Below, piece by piece: positions 37,151 to 47,557 of a stretch of DNA of 64,000 nt. Both the position numbers and the translations under genes were made by a program. Below the pieces are notes generated by a model. The model was not told the DNA's origin. It did no database searches and saw nothing but the letters and a program-made list of their open reading frames with translations. This stretch comes from Crossaster papposus (lineage: Eukaryota > Echinodermata > Asteroidea > Velatida > Solasteridae): NCBI GenBank assembly GCA_037893245.1, contig JBAIAA010000008.1, positions 5,228,001-5,292,000 of the forward strand. The letters are read 5' to 3'. The stretch's first letter is position 1; every line of letters starts with the position of its first letter.

Positions 37151-37708
37151 ATGGCGAAAAAAGCCAAAATGATTCCTTTTGGTATTCTGAATCTGGACAA
37201 TGATCAACTCAGCGTATTTTACGGGGTCTCTTATAAAACCAGTGACTTTATCTGTGATGCTCTGGAGCAGTGGTGGTCGGGCATTAAAGAAAGCTATCAG
37301 CATATAGATGAGCTGGTTATCTACGCGGACAACGGCCCAGAAAACAACAGCCATAGAACCCAGTTTCTTTTCAGAATGGTCATGTTTGCTCAGGCAACAG
37401 GGTTAAAAATTCACCTTGTTTACTACCCTCCTTATCACAGCAAGTACAATCCCATTGAAAGGTCTTGGGCATTTCTGGAGAATCACTGGGGTGGAGCTTT
37501 ATTGAATACAGCAACAGCGGTTATTGAGTGGACAAAAAGCATGACGTGGAGATGCATCAGTCCTATTGTTGCACTATTGGATAGAACCTATGAAAAGGGT
37601 GTAAAGCTCTGTAAATCTGGGTTAGCAAAAATTAATACTTATATTCTGCGTAACCCAGAGCTGAAAAAATGGAACGTTATGATCGTTTCAAAACTGGTAA
37701 CTTCTTAA
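37151..37708 (+). CDS. ISAzo13 transposase, catalytic frame (copy 2)
   Basis: Visible open part with ATG at 37151; the true frame extends back to about 36980. DDE features: LQLSIDC (upstream), LVIYADNGPENNSHRTQFLF and YYPPYHSKYNPIERSWAFLENHW with the catalytic Glu, diagnostic of ISAzo13 (Rhodopirellula-type DDE). Confidence 0.85.
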   Translation: MAKKAKMIPFGILNLDNDQLSVFYGVSYKTSDFICDALEQWWSGIKESYQHIDELVIYADNGPENNSHRTQFLFRMVMFAQATGLKIHLVYYPPYHSKYNPIERSWAFLENHWGGALLNTATAVIEWTKSMTWRCISPIVALLDRTYEKGVKLCKSGLAKINTYILRNPELKKWNVMIVSKLVTS

Positions 37709-37949
37709 TTGCTGCTTCCCTAAGGTCCACTGTATAAGCGAAACTATATGCACTTCCTTTCTCGGTTGGTTCATTTCATGAAGTCAGTCCAGAATACCTT
37801 GGTTCAGTACATAGAAAATATTGATGATCCGCGCTGTACATCCATGTGCCTCCATAAACTCATAGATAGTCTAGTACTCCGTCCGGCAGAAGATGATAGT
37901 TTACTGAAGGCTATTCTAATAACTCCGAGTCCATAACACCGGAGTTATT

Positions 37950-38453
37950 ATGACCATCAAATATCATGTTCGACTCAGCGAGGAAGAACGATCAATACTT
38001 GAACGGCTTATCAAGCAGGAAAAGCCCAAAGTTGCACAACACAAAAAACGTAAAGCCAATATCCTTCTGGCTATCGATGAAAACCATGATCCACTGCAGC
38101 ATGATCAGGTAGCCAAAGCTTTCCATGTTAGGCCGCTTACTATCACTCGCCTCAGGAAACGATTTGTTGAAGAAGGGCTTGATGTCGCTGTCAATGGAAA
38201 ACTAAGCAGCCACGGTCGGGTACGTAAACTCGATGGCGAAGCCGAAGCTCACCTTATTGCCATTACCTGCTCACCACCACCGGAAGGAGCCAGCCGATGG
38301 ACGCTAAATTTACTGACAGATCGCATGATTGAGCTCAGATACGTCGAATCGATTTCCAGAAGCACAGTACATGAGGGGCTAAAAAAAATGAGCTTAAGCC
38401 CTGGCAAAAAAAGGAATGGTGTATACCTGCGGAAGAAAGCGCCAACTTTGTGA
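37950..38453 (+). CDS. IS630 transposase, first frame (copy 5)
   Basis: 167 codons; TRLRKRF variant shared with copy 6. A8 run kept. Confidence 0.85.
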   Translation: MTIKYHVRLSEEERSILERLIKQEKPKVAQHKKRKANILLAIDENHDPLQHDQVAKAFHVRPLTITRLRKRFVEEGLDVAVNGKLSSHGRVRKLDGEAEAHLIAITCSPPPEGASRWTLNLLTDRMIELRYVESISRSTVHEGLKKMSLSPGKKRNGVYLRKKAPTL

Positions 38454-39100
38454 GTGCGATGGAGGATATTCTTGAAGTCTATAAACGTCCTCTTGATCCA
38501 AGGCGTCCGCTTGTTTGCCTTGATGAAAGTAGCAAGCAGCATGTTAAAGAAGTCGTTAATCCAATGCCTGTTGAGCCGGGAAAATCGGAGCGTTATGACA
38601 CAGAGTATGAACGTAATGGCGTCAGCAATCTGTTCATGATGTTTGAACCCTTGACAGGTTGGCGGCATGTTGAGGTGACTGATCGTAGGACAGCGATTGA
38701 TTGGGCTCATCAAATCAAGTTTCTGGTCGATGTTCGCCACAAAGATGCAGAGAAAGTTATACTGGTTGGAGACAACTTGAACACGCATTCTCCCGCATCA
38801 CTTTATAAAGCTTTTTCCCCAGAAGAAGCCCGCAGAATGATTGATAAGCTTGAGTTTCATTACACCCCAAAGCATGGCAGTTGGCTGGATATGGCCGAAA
38901 TTGAGCTGAGTATACTGAGTCGCCAATGTCTGGATCGGCGTATCCCTACCCAAGATATTCTCCGGAGAGAAGTCAAAGCCTGGGAGGAGAAGCGCAACGC
39001 AAGAAAAGTGACTACACAGTGGCGTTTTACCACTGAAGACGCTCGGATAAAACTTAAGAGACTGTATCCAAAGATGCCAGAGCTTGATAATACAGAGTAG
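38450..39100 (+). CDS. IS630 transposase, catalytic frame (copy 5)
   Basis: 216 codons, all three catalytic blocks present; one unique change EPGKSERYD (Pro to Ser). Confidence 0.9.
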   Translation: MSAMEDILEVYKRPLDPRRPLVCLDESSKQHVKEVVNPMPVEPGKSERYDTEYERNGVSNLFMMFEPLTGWRHVEVTDRRTAIDWAHQIKFLVDVRHKDAEKVILVGDNLNTHSPASLYKAFSPEEARRMIDKLEFHYTPKHGSWLDMAEIELSILSRQCLDRRIPTQDILRREVKAWEEKRNARKVTTQWRFTTEDARIKLKRLYPKMPELDNTE

Positions 39101-40078
39101 ATTGAGAGCCTCCATAGAACATAAACCAGACTATTAGAGCAGCACTTTTTCCCATGAAAAATTGGGAAATGGGGCACTTTGCGTGAAATAACCCATTTTT
39201 TTGTCCTGCCACTCAAAATTGACTCAAATAACAGGACGGCTAACCATTGTCGACCATTTACACAAACAGCTGACCGATCGGTTATCTGTGATTATCAAAT
39301 GGTGTCGGATGGAGTACTAGTCATTGCTATTTGTGCTGTTCTCTGTGGCGCAAACACTTGGGCTGCAATGGCTGAGTTTGGTGAGAGTAAGCAGGATTGG
39401 CTCGAAGGCTTTCTTGAACTGCCTCATGGTATTCCTTCTCATTATACGTTTTATCGCCTTTTCTGTTTGCTAGACCCTCTTGTTTTCGAAGAGTGCTTTA
39501 CTCGCTGGATGGCTGCTACTGTAGGCAATATCGTTGGTAACGATGTTGATATTCTTCCCATTGACGGGAAATGTTTGCGGGGTTCGCGAAGCAAGGCAAA
39601 AAAGGCCATTCATATGGTCAGCGCCTTCAGTACAGGTGCAGGAATGGTGTTATGTCAGCGAAAAGTAGACAGTAAGTCTAACGAAATAACAGCAGTGCCT
39701 GAGTTGCTGAAGTCTATTTGTCTGAAGAACCGTCTTATCACTGCTGATGCGTTGAATTGCCAAAAGGAGATAGTTGGCGTCTGTATCGAACAGGGAGGAA
39801 ACTATGTACTGCCTGTCAAAGGTAACCAAGGCAAGCTTTATAAACAAATCAAACAGTACTTTGACCAGCAATACCACGATGCGCCATTACCTCGGCTCGG
39901 CTTCGATTACTCTGAAACCATAGAGAAAGGTCACGGCCGGTATGAATATAGAATGGGTTGGGTTAGCAGTGACTTGTCATTTATCCCAGAAGCTGAGAAG
40001 TGGGTAGGCCTCCAGCAGATAGGTGCGATCCAAAGAGACAGGCAGGTGGGCAGTAAAGTTACCATGGAAGTATTACTA

Positions 40079-41752
40079 CCTAAATCCTGCAAAGGATCTC
40101 GAAATAACTGTTGCAATATCATATGAATAAAGGGATTAAGTGATGCTTTGGTTTCAATAAAGCATCACTTTTCCCATGAGCAAAAAAAACAAGTCAAAAG
40201 CACGTTTGAAACAGCGGAAGGTACGTTTCATCCAAGCTAAAAAGCCGCTCACCAGTCAGGCTGGACTGATCCCTGCGTTTCGCTTCCTGAATCGGATGGG
40301 GCTGTCCGGCTTACTAAACAAACGGATTAATATTCAACGAGGCTCTAATGCCACTTTCCAACTGTCAGATGTCATTCTGATGGTAACCACCGGCATTCTG
40401 GCAGGTGCCAGAAGTCTGATGAAAGTGTGCACGGTCTGGCAGGATAGCACTCTTCGAGAATGTACCCAATTTCAACGAATCCCTTGTGACAGTCAATTTG
40501 GACGCATTTTAAAGCTGTTTAGTTTTGCCAGCGTCGTTGAACTGGAAACCGCTGTCCACGCAATGAGGGGCAGGGTTTGGAAACAGGCGTTGCGCTCAGG
40601 AACATCTACCATTTATGCACGTAAACAGATCACCATTGACCTCGATTCTACGGTAAAAACCTGTTTCGGTTTTCAGGAAGGCGCCAAGAAAGGCTTTAAT
40701 GAGAAAAAAAGAGGGGCTCTTTCGTACCACCCGCAATTGGCCTTTTGCGCTCAAACTAAAGAAGTATTGCAAGGCTGGTTACGAAGTGGCGATGCCTACA
40801 CCGCCAATGGCGCCATAGAGTTTATGAAGCAACTGCTGATCACCCTGCCTTCTCATATGAAGATTTTTTTCAGGGCTGACAGTGGCTACTTTGGTGGCCC
40901 ACTACTGACTTATTTGGATGATCTGGGGCATCGTTATCTCATCAAGGTGAAATTGAAGAATCTGCACAAACTGTTAATCCCGCAAGACTGGCAGCCTGTC
41001 ATAAATCAGCCAGGTTGGGAGCAGTGTGAGTTTCAACACCGCTGTGGTAGCTGGGACCGGAATCGCTGCTGCGTGGCTGTGCGACAAAGAAAGCCAGGGA
41101 AGCCCGAAAATATGCAGGGCGAACTGTTAAATCCGCAGCCAGAGTACGACTACTTCTGTTACGTGACGACTAAGTTGTTGAGTCCGTGGGAGATCCATAA
41201 AGCGTACGGTAAGCGGGCTACCTGTGAAACTTGGATTGAAGAGTGCAAAAATCAGATGACCCTTGGACAGATCAAAACCGATCATTTCATGGCAAACAGT
41301 GCGCTTATGCAATGTGCAATACTGGCCTACAATACGACACGCTGGATGGCTCTGGTCAGTGGAAATCGTCAGCTGATGAAGTGGGAGCCGGAAAGCATTC
41401 GCTGCTATATGATACGGGTTGCTGGAAAATTGTTAACATGTAGCAGACAGTTGACCGTTGCCAGTAACAAAGAGCATCTCTACCAGACGGAGTGGGATGC
41501 TTGGCTGGCAGTGGGTGACTGTTTGTAAATAGCCGTACAACGGATGGTTAGAAAAAACATTCTGCTGATGCGGCAGGTGTTGTTACGCTCTGATATTAGG
41601 AATAGGAGTAAGATGAATAAAAATACGATGGTTCGAGCGATGAAAATCCACTGAAAAGGCCAGTATTTTCTCGACAGCAGGATAATCGGAGTCAGGAGGA
41701 TTTGATCAATGCGTATGTTTGGCCTGTTGGAGTTTGTATTGCAGGATTTAGG
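40079..41752 (+). mobile_element. IS1380-type element, copy 5 (subtype A, 1674 bp)
   Basis: Flanked by TACTA (40074-40078 and 41753-41757). Nearly identical to copy 1. Confidence 0.95.
40176..41528 (+). CDS. IS1380-family transposase (copy 5)
   Basis: 450 residues; differs from copy 1 by two residues (DRNRCCVAV and VTTKLLSP). Confidence 0.9.
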   Translation: MSKKNKSKARLKQRKVRFIQAKKPLTSQAGLIPAFRFLNRMGLSGLLNKRINIQRGSNATFQLSDVILMVTTGILAGARSLMKVCTVWQDSTLRECTQFQRIPCDSQFGRILKLFSFASVVELETAVHAMRGRVWKQALRSGTSTIYARKQITIDLDSTVKTCFGFQEGAKKGFNEKKRGALSYHPQLAFCAQTKEVLQGWLRSGDAYTANGAIEFMKQLLITLPSHMKIFFRADSGYFGGPLLTYLDDLGHRYLIKVKLKNLHKLLIPQDWQPVINQPGWEQCEFQHRCGSWDRNRCCVAVRQRKPGKPENMQGELLNPQPEYDYFCYVTTKLLSPWEIHKAYGKRATCETWIEECKNQMTLGQIKTDHFMANSALMQCAILAYNTTRWMALVSGNRQLMKWEPESIRCYMIRVAGKLLTCSRQLTVASNKEHLYQTEWDAWLAVGDCL

Positions 41753-42066
41753 TACTACATTATGAGCCAGCAACACAGCGCAGCTGAACTGCTGGATATA
41801 GCCCGCAAGCACTGGGAAGTAGAGAATAAGCTACTTTGGCGGCTGGATGTTGGCTTTCTGGAAGACCAAAATCAAAAGACGACAGATAACGCAGCTGAGA
41901 ACCTGTCGATATTAAATAGAATTGCTCTCAATACACATACTCAAAACGAGCAAACTAAAGGAAGTGTATTCCTTAAAAGGCTTAGTGCTGGTTGGGATAA
42001 TAGGAAGCTGGCTCAACTACTAAGAACCATCGTTCAAACTTGATGCGTCAGCCCTGGAATCATCAG

Positions 42067-42206
42067 CCTCTTCTTCAGTTTTATCTCCTTTAGGGTGATT
42101 CTTGCATAATTGAGAAGAGCGATCCATTAAACCCTTCAACTCATCAGGTAGGTTTGTACTGGTCAATAGAACCGGACACTTTGATAAGAGATAATTTCTA
42201 TCACTT
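42067..42206 (-). pseudogene. Unknown gene A, middle part
   Basis: Reads YLLSKCPVLLTSTNLPDELK, then GLMDRSSQLCKNHPKGDKTE and EEADDSD up to the ISAs1 duplication, and joins in frame to DRTVDFTYINY at 36382. On the other side it is cut by the IS701-type element and continues as 43329-43362 (LTHCDTLTSDRN). The 5' end beyond the IS21 element is not identified. Confidence 0.6.
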
Positions 42207-43323
42207 TAGAACTTACGCATTGACAGACATCCAAAAAAATTGCTAGATCAGCAAAAAAACAGTGGATGTCGTCGTGCGTAGAAAAATAACAAAACCAACA
42301 ACAGCCAAGTGCGACCTCCCGAAGTATACGGGTTTTCTACTCTGTGAACCCAAATCAGCCACCTGTACCCGTCTTAGCGAATTGAGTGATATATCGCATG
42401 ACAGTGTTAACCGCTTTCTCCAACGTGAAAACTTTGCTCCTGAAGATCTTTTTCTAGAAGCGTCAGCAAGGCTTATTCTTGAAGGTGGGACGCTATCGGT
42501 TGATGATACGGTGCTGGATAAACCTTATACCCATTACACGGCTTTAGTCGGTCATTACTACTCAGGAAAGCACCACAAAACCGTCAAGGGTATTAATCTC
42601 ATCACGCTTTATTACACGGACATCAAAGGCTACAACTTGCCCGTTAATTTCCGTATTTACAATCCAGCCGATAGCAAAACTAAAAATGACTACTTTGTCG
42701 ATATGCTGAAAGAAGTACTGGCATGGGGACTCGAACCTGCATGTGTTACCGGTGACTCTTGGTATAGCAGTATTGGCAACCTCAAAGCTGTGAAAAACAA
42801 TGGTTTGGGTTTTATGTTCGCTGTTAAAAGCAACCGTACTGTCTCTGTGCAAAAGGGTAACTACCAACAGGTGCAGAGCCTGGAGATTCCCGAAGAAGGA
42901 AAAACTGTATGGCTACGTAACTTTGGTCATGTACGACTCTACCGGACGCGACTCAAAAACGAGCTGCGCCATTACGTTGTTTACACTCCTCATGTCGGAG
43001 CAGATCTATCTCCACGATCTGATTTTGATCAGCTGCACCAACATCATTGGGCGATCGAAGAGTATCACCGGGCATTAAAGCAACTCTGCAACATCGAGCG
43101 TTTTCAGGTGAGAGGGGAGCGACAGGTCCGGAATCATATTTTTGCGGCTATCTTTGGCTATACCTGTCTTCAGGCGATGAAAGTATCAGGGTCACTCAGA
43201 AGCGTCTATAGCGTCAGGAAAGACGCCCTCAAAGAAGCTACCTGGGATTTCATAAAAAGCTTCTCCGAGGGGAAGGAATGGTTGAGGCCATTTTTTGCCG
43301 GACCTGTCAATGCGTAAGTTCTA
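42207..43323 (+). mobile_element. IS4/IS701-type element, copy B (1117 bp)
   Basis: Ends as in copy A; flanked by CACTT (42202-42206 and 43324-43328). Both copies chose a CACT(A/T) target. Confidence 0.9.
42262..43317 (+). CDS. DDE transposase, IS4/IS701 type (copy B)
   Basis: 351 residues, whole; only three residue differences from copy A. Confidence 0.85.
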   Translation: MDVVVRRKITKPTTAKCDLPKYTGFLLCEPKSATCTRLSELSDISHDSVNRFLQRENFAPEDLFLEASARLILEGGTLSVDDTVLDKPYTHYTALVGHYYSGKHHKTVKGINLITLYYTDIKGYNLPVNFRIYNPADSKTKNDYFVDMLKEVLAWGLEPACVTGDSWYSSIGNLKAVKNNGLGFMFAVKSNRTVSVQKGNYQQVQSLEIPEEGKTVWLRNFGHVRLYRTRLKNELRHYVVYTPHVGADLSPRSDFDQLHQHHWAIEEYHRALKQLCNIERFQVRGERQVRNHIFAAIFGYTCLQAMKVSGSLRSVYSVRKDALKEATWDFIKSFSEGKEWLRPFFAGPVNA

Positions 43324-43328
43324 CACTT

Positions 43329-43362
43329 GTTAAGGTGTCACAATGAGTCAAAAGCGAACCTA
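43329..43362 (-). pseudogene. Unknown gene A, 5'-most visible fragment
   Basis: 34 bases between IS701-type copy B and the IS21 right end; in frame (SLLTHCDTLTS) with the middle part across the IS701-type duplication CACTT. Confidence 0.5.
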
Positions 43363-43404
43363 TGCTTATTCTGGTTAGGTTGAACACCCATTCTGGTTTG
43401 CTTG

Positions 43405-44916
43405 CCGCATAGCATTTTCAAAACGCCGAGGCCCGCAGTCTAATCCTAAGCATGCCAGCTAACGAGTTGTATTTGGTGATCGTCACACCCTGTGAAAGAC
43501 GGAAAAAGCACTCTACGGGTCTTAAAACGCCTTAAAACAAGCTGTGTTTCACTCAACACCAAACTCCAGACGGATCTTTCCTATGCCGCCTGCTGAATCG
43601 GTTTTTGTAAGGCCAGCGCCTTATGGTATTGACGAAGCTCTGAGCGTTTTATACCAACAGTAACACCACAAAATACCAGTTGTGCACCACAGGCATGGCA
43701 TTTGAGTGGATCAACGCTAAAGGTCGCGTTCAACAGCTCGGGAAAGTAGATCCTTTGTGCTTTTTTCTCAGGTTGATTCAGTAGATCGTAGATTTTTGGC
43801 AGTAGCTTTTCTCGGACACGGTGAGCCAGAAACCCGTAGTAGCGCACCAGTCTGAACCCTTTTTCGGGAATATGGCGAATCAGCCGTGTAATGAATTCTT
43901 CGATATCACAATGGAACAGACGGTGTGTATTGGTTTTGTGATCGAGGTACTCAAACACCACTTCTTTGCCATCGTAGTGCTTAATTCGTGACAAAGCGAT
44001 GGGAGGTCGGGTGAGATAACGTCCCAAATACTTAGCTGTTGCCGTGGGTGTTTTAGTGGGATCAGCAAAATGAACATGCCAGTGTTTCTTATATTCAGTA
44101 TCGAGAAACTGATTCAGCCGATAGTTGTTCCCACATTGCTTTGATAGCTCATCCGGAATGATGAGCTGCCCTTTTTTGGCTTCTTGCCGTAAGAGGTGAA
44201 GAACCTGGTAGCGCCAGCATGTCATGGTATTTATTTTGTGGAAGTCTATCTTCTTCCATCGCTTATGATCTGTGGTAATCCCCCCCAGCGTAATAGCCAA
44301 ATGGATATGGACATTGAGCTTAAGATCACGACCAAAGGTATGAATAGCGTTGAAAATACCGGGAGTTAGCCCTTTTTTCTTGGCAGCATCGAGCATGATA
44401 CTAGCGGCTATTGCACTGAGGTTACCCTGTAGGTGACGATTGACTTCAAAGAAACGCCAAAGGACATCAGGCATAGTAAACGTGATGTGTTGCCAGCGTG
44501 TATCAGGCAGTGTGGCCTTCATATTTTCGAGCCACTGATCGGTCTTTTTTTTGCCACAGGTGTTACAAAATCGGTAGTTACAGCCAAAGCAGATCTTTTT
44601 CGTAAAGAAACATCCGAGCTTAGAGCAACGAAAAGTCGCAAATCCCAAAAGAGTCGTTCCACAAGCCAGAAGTAGCCCCATGGTCTCAATAACAACGGGT
44701 CTCAGAGTGTCTTTGTGTTTTTGATAATACTGCCACCATGCCTTTTCGAGGTGCAGCAGTTGCTTCATGCGGGAAGGGGTGCGGATAGCACAAGCCCAGA
44801 TGGTTGTTGATGAAAAGTGAAGGATGGAACTATAAAGGACAAGTGACGTTAAGGAAAGTTGGCTGGAAGCCCTCTATTTGGCACGGGAGGAAAGCCGCCG
44901 CGGAGCGGCACACCTT
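43405..44916 (-). mobile_element. IS91-type element a, copy B (complete, 1512 bp)
   Basis: Ter end CAAGGTGTGCCGC (minus strand) at 44916; ori end AAATGCTATGCGG at 43405 followed on the minus strand by target CAAG. The empty site in IS21 copy A (GGTGTTCAAGCAAACC, about 15641) confirms the boundaries with no duplication. Confidence 0.9.
43581..44768 (-). CDS. IS91-family HUH transposase (element a, copy B)
   Basis: 395 residues, whole; a handful of substitutions from copy A (for example CFGCNYRFCNTCG, KQCGNNY, YDGKEV). Complete element with both ends, hence potentially active. Confidence 0.9.
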   Translation of the reverse strand: MKQLLHLEKAWWQYYQKHKDTLRPVVIETMGLLLACGTTLLGFATFRCSKLGCFFTKKICFGCNYRFCNTCGKKKTDQWLENMKATLPDTRWQHITFTMPDVLWRFFEVNRHLQGNLSAIAASIMLDAAKKKGLTPGIFNAIHTFGRDLKLNVHIHLAITLGGITTDHKRWKKIDFHKINTMTCWRYQVLHLLRQEAKKGQLIIPDELSKQCGNNYRLNQFLDTEYKKHWHVHFADPTKTPTATAKYLGRYLTRPPIALSRIKHYDGKEVVFEYLDHKTNTHRLFHCDIEEFITRLIRHIPEKGFRLVRYYGFLAHRVREKLLPKIYDLLNQPEKKAQRIYFPELLNATFSVDPLKCHACGAQLVFCGVTVGIKRSELRQYHKALALQKPIQQAA

Positions 44917-44955
44917 GAACACCTCAAACCGTTTATACATTGCCCTGCCTAATTC

Positions 44956-45705
44956 TTAGACCAGGTGTTCATTTGCTTCCAGTTTTCCGAGCTTCTTTCG
45001 CATGGATTCTCCCTTCAGTGTTAATCGGTGGGCATTGTGCATCAGTCGGTCCAGAATGGCGTCGGCCAATGTTTCATCACCAATGCTTCCATGCCACTGT
45101 TTGGTCGGCAGTTGGCTGGTGACGATGGTTGAGCTGTGCTCATGCCGGTCATCCATGACTTCCAGAAGATCATTCCTGTGCTGCTGTGTCAGAGGTTCCA
45201 ACCCCCAGTCGTCCAGTATTAGAAGGTCAGTTTTAGCCAACAGCTTCAACTGTTTGCTGTAACTGCCATCCCCATGAGCCAGGGTGAGTTCTTCCAGCAG
45301 CCGGGACATCCGATAATAGTGAACACTGCGTCCCTTCAGACAGGCCATATGCCCCAGAGCACATGCCAGGTAGCTCTTGCCTGTACCGCAGGGGCCGGTG
45401 ATCAGCAGGTTCCGATGACGAACTAGCCAATCACCGCTGGCCAGGCTGGCTATCTGAGTCTGCTTGAGTCCTCGTGGATGTTCATAGTCGATGTCTTCCA
45501 TACGTGCAGCCAGTTTGAACCGGGCGCTTCGCCTTGCCAGGCGCTTGTTGCACCGCTCAGTCTCTTCCTGTTCTGCCAGAAGCGCCAACCTCTCCTCAAA
45601 GCTGAGACTGTCATAGTTGCCTGGTTGCTCCAGTTGCTGGTTAAGAGCATCAGCCATCCCAGTCAGCCGCAGTGACCGAAGTCGGGTAAAGATTTGATTG
45701 ATCAT
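44956..45705 (-). CDS. istB: IS21 helper ATPase IstB
   Basis: 249 residues, whole. AAA+ ATPase with Walker A GPCGTGKSYLACALG, Walker B LLILDDWG and sensor region STIVTSQLPTKQWH. It acts with IstA in target selection. Starts 14 bases after the istA stop. Confidence 0.93.
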   Translation of the reverse strand: MINQIFTRLRSLRLTGMADALNQQLEQPGNYDSLSFEERLALLAEQEETERCNKRLARRSARFKLAARMEDIDYEHPRGLKQTQIASLASGDWLVRHRNLLITGPCGTGKSYLACALGHMACLKGRSVHYYRMSRLLEELTLAHGDGSYSKQLKLLAKTDLLILDDWGLEPLTQQHRNDLLEVMDDRHEHSSTIVTSQLPTKQWHGSIGDETLADAILDRLMHNAHRLTLKGESMRKKLGKLEANEHLV

Positions 45706-45719
45706 GGTACTGCCTCTGA

Positions 45720-47155
45720 TTACTGGTAGCTCACTGCGCCACGGATATTCTCATGGGGCTCATGCAGTGCTTCTGTGGTGGATGCCTGTTCTGGCTCAAG
45801 GGGCTGCTGATCCTTACCCGACTTCAGGATTGAACGAACATGTTTTAGTTGGTAGCCATGTATCTTCCGGGCATGGGCGCAAGCGTTGTTGGGCCTCTGT
45901 GAACCATAGTCTCTTTGCAGGTTCAACAACCCCAGACCCGCACGATAGGCTTGCTCAGGGTGATCCCGACATACCAGCAGGTGCTGGATAAAACAAAGCA
46001 CTTCTGGCCCAACATCTTTGGCCCAGTTAAGCAGCCTCTGGGGTGTCCACTCCTTGTGTTTCTGATGCCGCTGGGGCATATGCGCAGTCAATGTCGTAAA
46101 ACCGGAGGTATATCTGCGGGCATGGCTGGCGACAGCCTTACCTTTGGCGTAGACCGTGATGCAGTGCTCTGTAGCCTGTACTTCTACTTCTTGTTTTACC
46201 AATTGGTGAGGAACGGAGTAGTAGTGACCTTTGTAGGTGATGTGATAATCGATATGCACTCGGGCCTTACGGAACTCTGCGAAGACAAAGGGTTGTTTGG
46301 GCAGGGGGTGGTAAAAAACGTCTCGTGGCGTAGTCTGGCGAGTATCCAGCGCTCCACCACTTGCACACCTACCTCGGCTTTGGCCTTGTCCTTTGGTTTG
46401 TAGGGACGGGCAGGCACCACAGCTATCTGGTAGTGGTTAGCCAGGTGCTGATAGGCCGGGTTTAGATCCGGCTCATAACGACAGGCGTTGCTAACAGCAC
46501 TCTTCAGGTTGTCGGGCACCACCATCTGCGGCACACCACCGAAGAACTCAAACGCTCTCACATGGGACCCCAGCCAGTCTTCAGATTTCTGTGATAGCGT
46601 TGCTTCAGCGTAGGTGTAATTGGACGCGCCCAATACCGCTACAAAGATCTGGGCGTTGTGGGCTATTTCACCCGTCTCCGGGTTGATAATGGACACTGTC
46701 GGGCCAGCATAGTCCACAAACAGTTTGTCACCCGCTGCATGGTGCTGACGCATGGAGCGCTTCTGGCAGCCACGCCACTGCCGGTATCGGTAACAGTACT
46801 GAGAGTAGCTGTAAGCGTTGAGGGTATGGGCCTGGCAATACTCTTCCCAGAGCAATTGTTTAGTCACGCCCTTGCGCTTGAGTTCCTGATGGACTTTTGC
46901 CCAGTCAGGATCAGTCAGTCCTTTGCGACCCGGTAGTGGAGCTTCCGGGAACAGGGCGTGAATCAACTCAGGTTCGCTCACCTGGGGTGTCTGTGCCCAC
47001 TGCAGATCCGATGCCTCGAATGCCTGAACGTAATTGGATACGGCATCAACGCTGACCCGAGCACTGCGGAATATTTCCCGGATGCTGAGTCCGTTGTCGT
47101 ACCGTAAACGAAGAATGTCTCGTAGTTTACGCATGGATATCCTTTGATCAGTCAT
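45720..47155 (-). pseudogene. istA: IS21 transposase IstA, internal deletion and frameshift
   Basis: 5' frame 46196-47155: HTH (DNGLSIREIFRSARVSVDAVSNY), first Asp FVDYAGPTV, second Asp region QMVVPDNLKSAV, Glu region KAKAEVGVQVVERWILARLRHETFF. 3' frame 45720-46300: LPKQPFVFAEFRKARVHIDYHI and C-terminus. The two frames meet near 46310 and about 40 residues that IS21 proteins have between HETFF and LPKQP are absent. IstA of this copy is therefore dead although IstB is whole. Confidence 0.85.
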
Positions 47156-47291
47156 GGCAGTTCCCTCTTTTGTTAAAGATAAGAGCGGCCAAAGTTAAGG
47201 AAAATCAATGCATAAGCGGTTGAAGGGTTTACACCAAATCCCTGAATATGGTGGCTTGAACACCGATTCTGGAAAACACGGAAAAGTGTTC

Positions 47292-47380
47292 ATGCATAGG
47301 AATTTATGCATAGGAATTTAATGCATAGGAATTTAATGCATAGGAATTTAATGCATAGGAATTTAATGCATAGGAATTTG
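47292..47380 (-). repeat. Ori-end tandem repeat, 6 units of 14-15 bp
   Basis: Units ATGCATAGGAATTT(A): one of 14 bases nearest the target and five of 15. Expansion of the two-unit end of copy 1. Confidence 0.95.
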
Positions 47381-47557
47381 CAAGTCTGAGCAGCTCCAAA
47401 AACCCATCAAAAAATGATGATTTTGGCTGGCTGACTACTGGGTTTCTGTCGTAAGAACCAGAACTACTTCTGAGCTACCCCAAAAATCATTGATAACCCT
47501 TCCTCTACGCCAGTTTCTTTCTCTCATTACGGACTTCAGACGGATTGAGGGCGTGAC

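Larger units (their letters stand above)
36425..37731 (+). mobile_element. ISAzo13-family element, copy 2 (1307 bp)
   Basis: Bounded by AGTGG (36425) and CCACT (37731), inserted 32 bases inside the left end of the ISAs1 element. Boundary at the left confirmed by comparison with copy 1; no target duplication recognised. Confidence 0.8.
37874..39317 (+). mobile_element. IS630-family element, copy 5 (1444 bp)
   Basis: Inserted at a CTAG in the ISAs1 transposase gene (codons ...DSLV...). Uninterrupted. Confidence 0.93.
37778..42043 (+). pseudogene. ISAs1-family transposase, split by IS630 and IS1380
   Basis: N-terminus MKSVQNTLVQYIENIDDPRC at 37778-37873, continuing in frame after IS630 copy 5 as VIAICAVLCGANTWAAMAEFG (39318-40078) and after IS1380 copy 5 as QHSAAELLDIARKHWEVENK to the stop (41758-42043). 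Catalytic features: DILPIDGKCLRGS, ITADALNCQ and WEVENKLLWRLDV, the ISAs1 H-repeat type DDE pattern. About 355 residues in all; inactive because of the two insertions. Confidence 0.9.
36393..42056 (+). mobile_element. ISAs1-family element, carrying three other elements
   Basis: Inverted ends CAGGGCTGACGCATCAA and TTGATGCGTCAGCCCTG. Flanked by a perfect 10-bp duplication GAATCATCAG (36383-36392 and 42057-42066). Own sequence is 36393-36424, 37732-37873, 39318-40078 and 41758-42056; the rest is ISAzo13 copy 2, IS630 copy 5 and IS1380 copy 5. Confidence 0.93.

Noticed and set aside
47292-47380. CRISPR-like regular repeat
   Set aside because: Units of 14-15 bp follow each other with no spacers; it is the expanded ori end of an IS91-type element.
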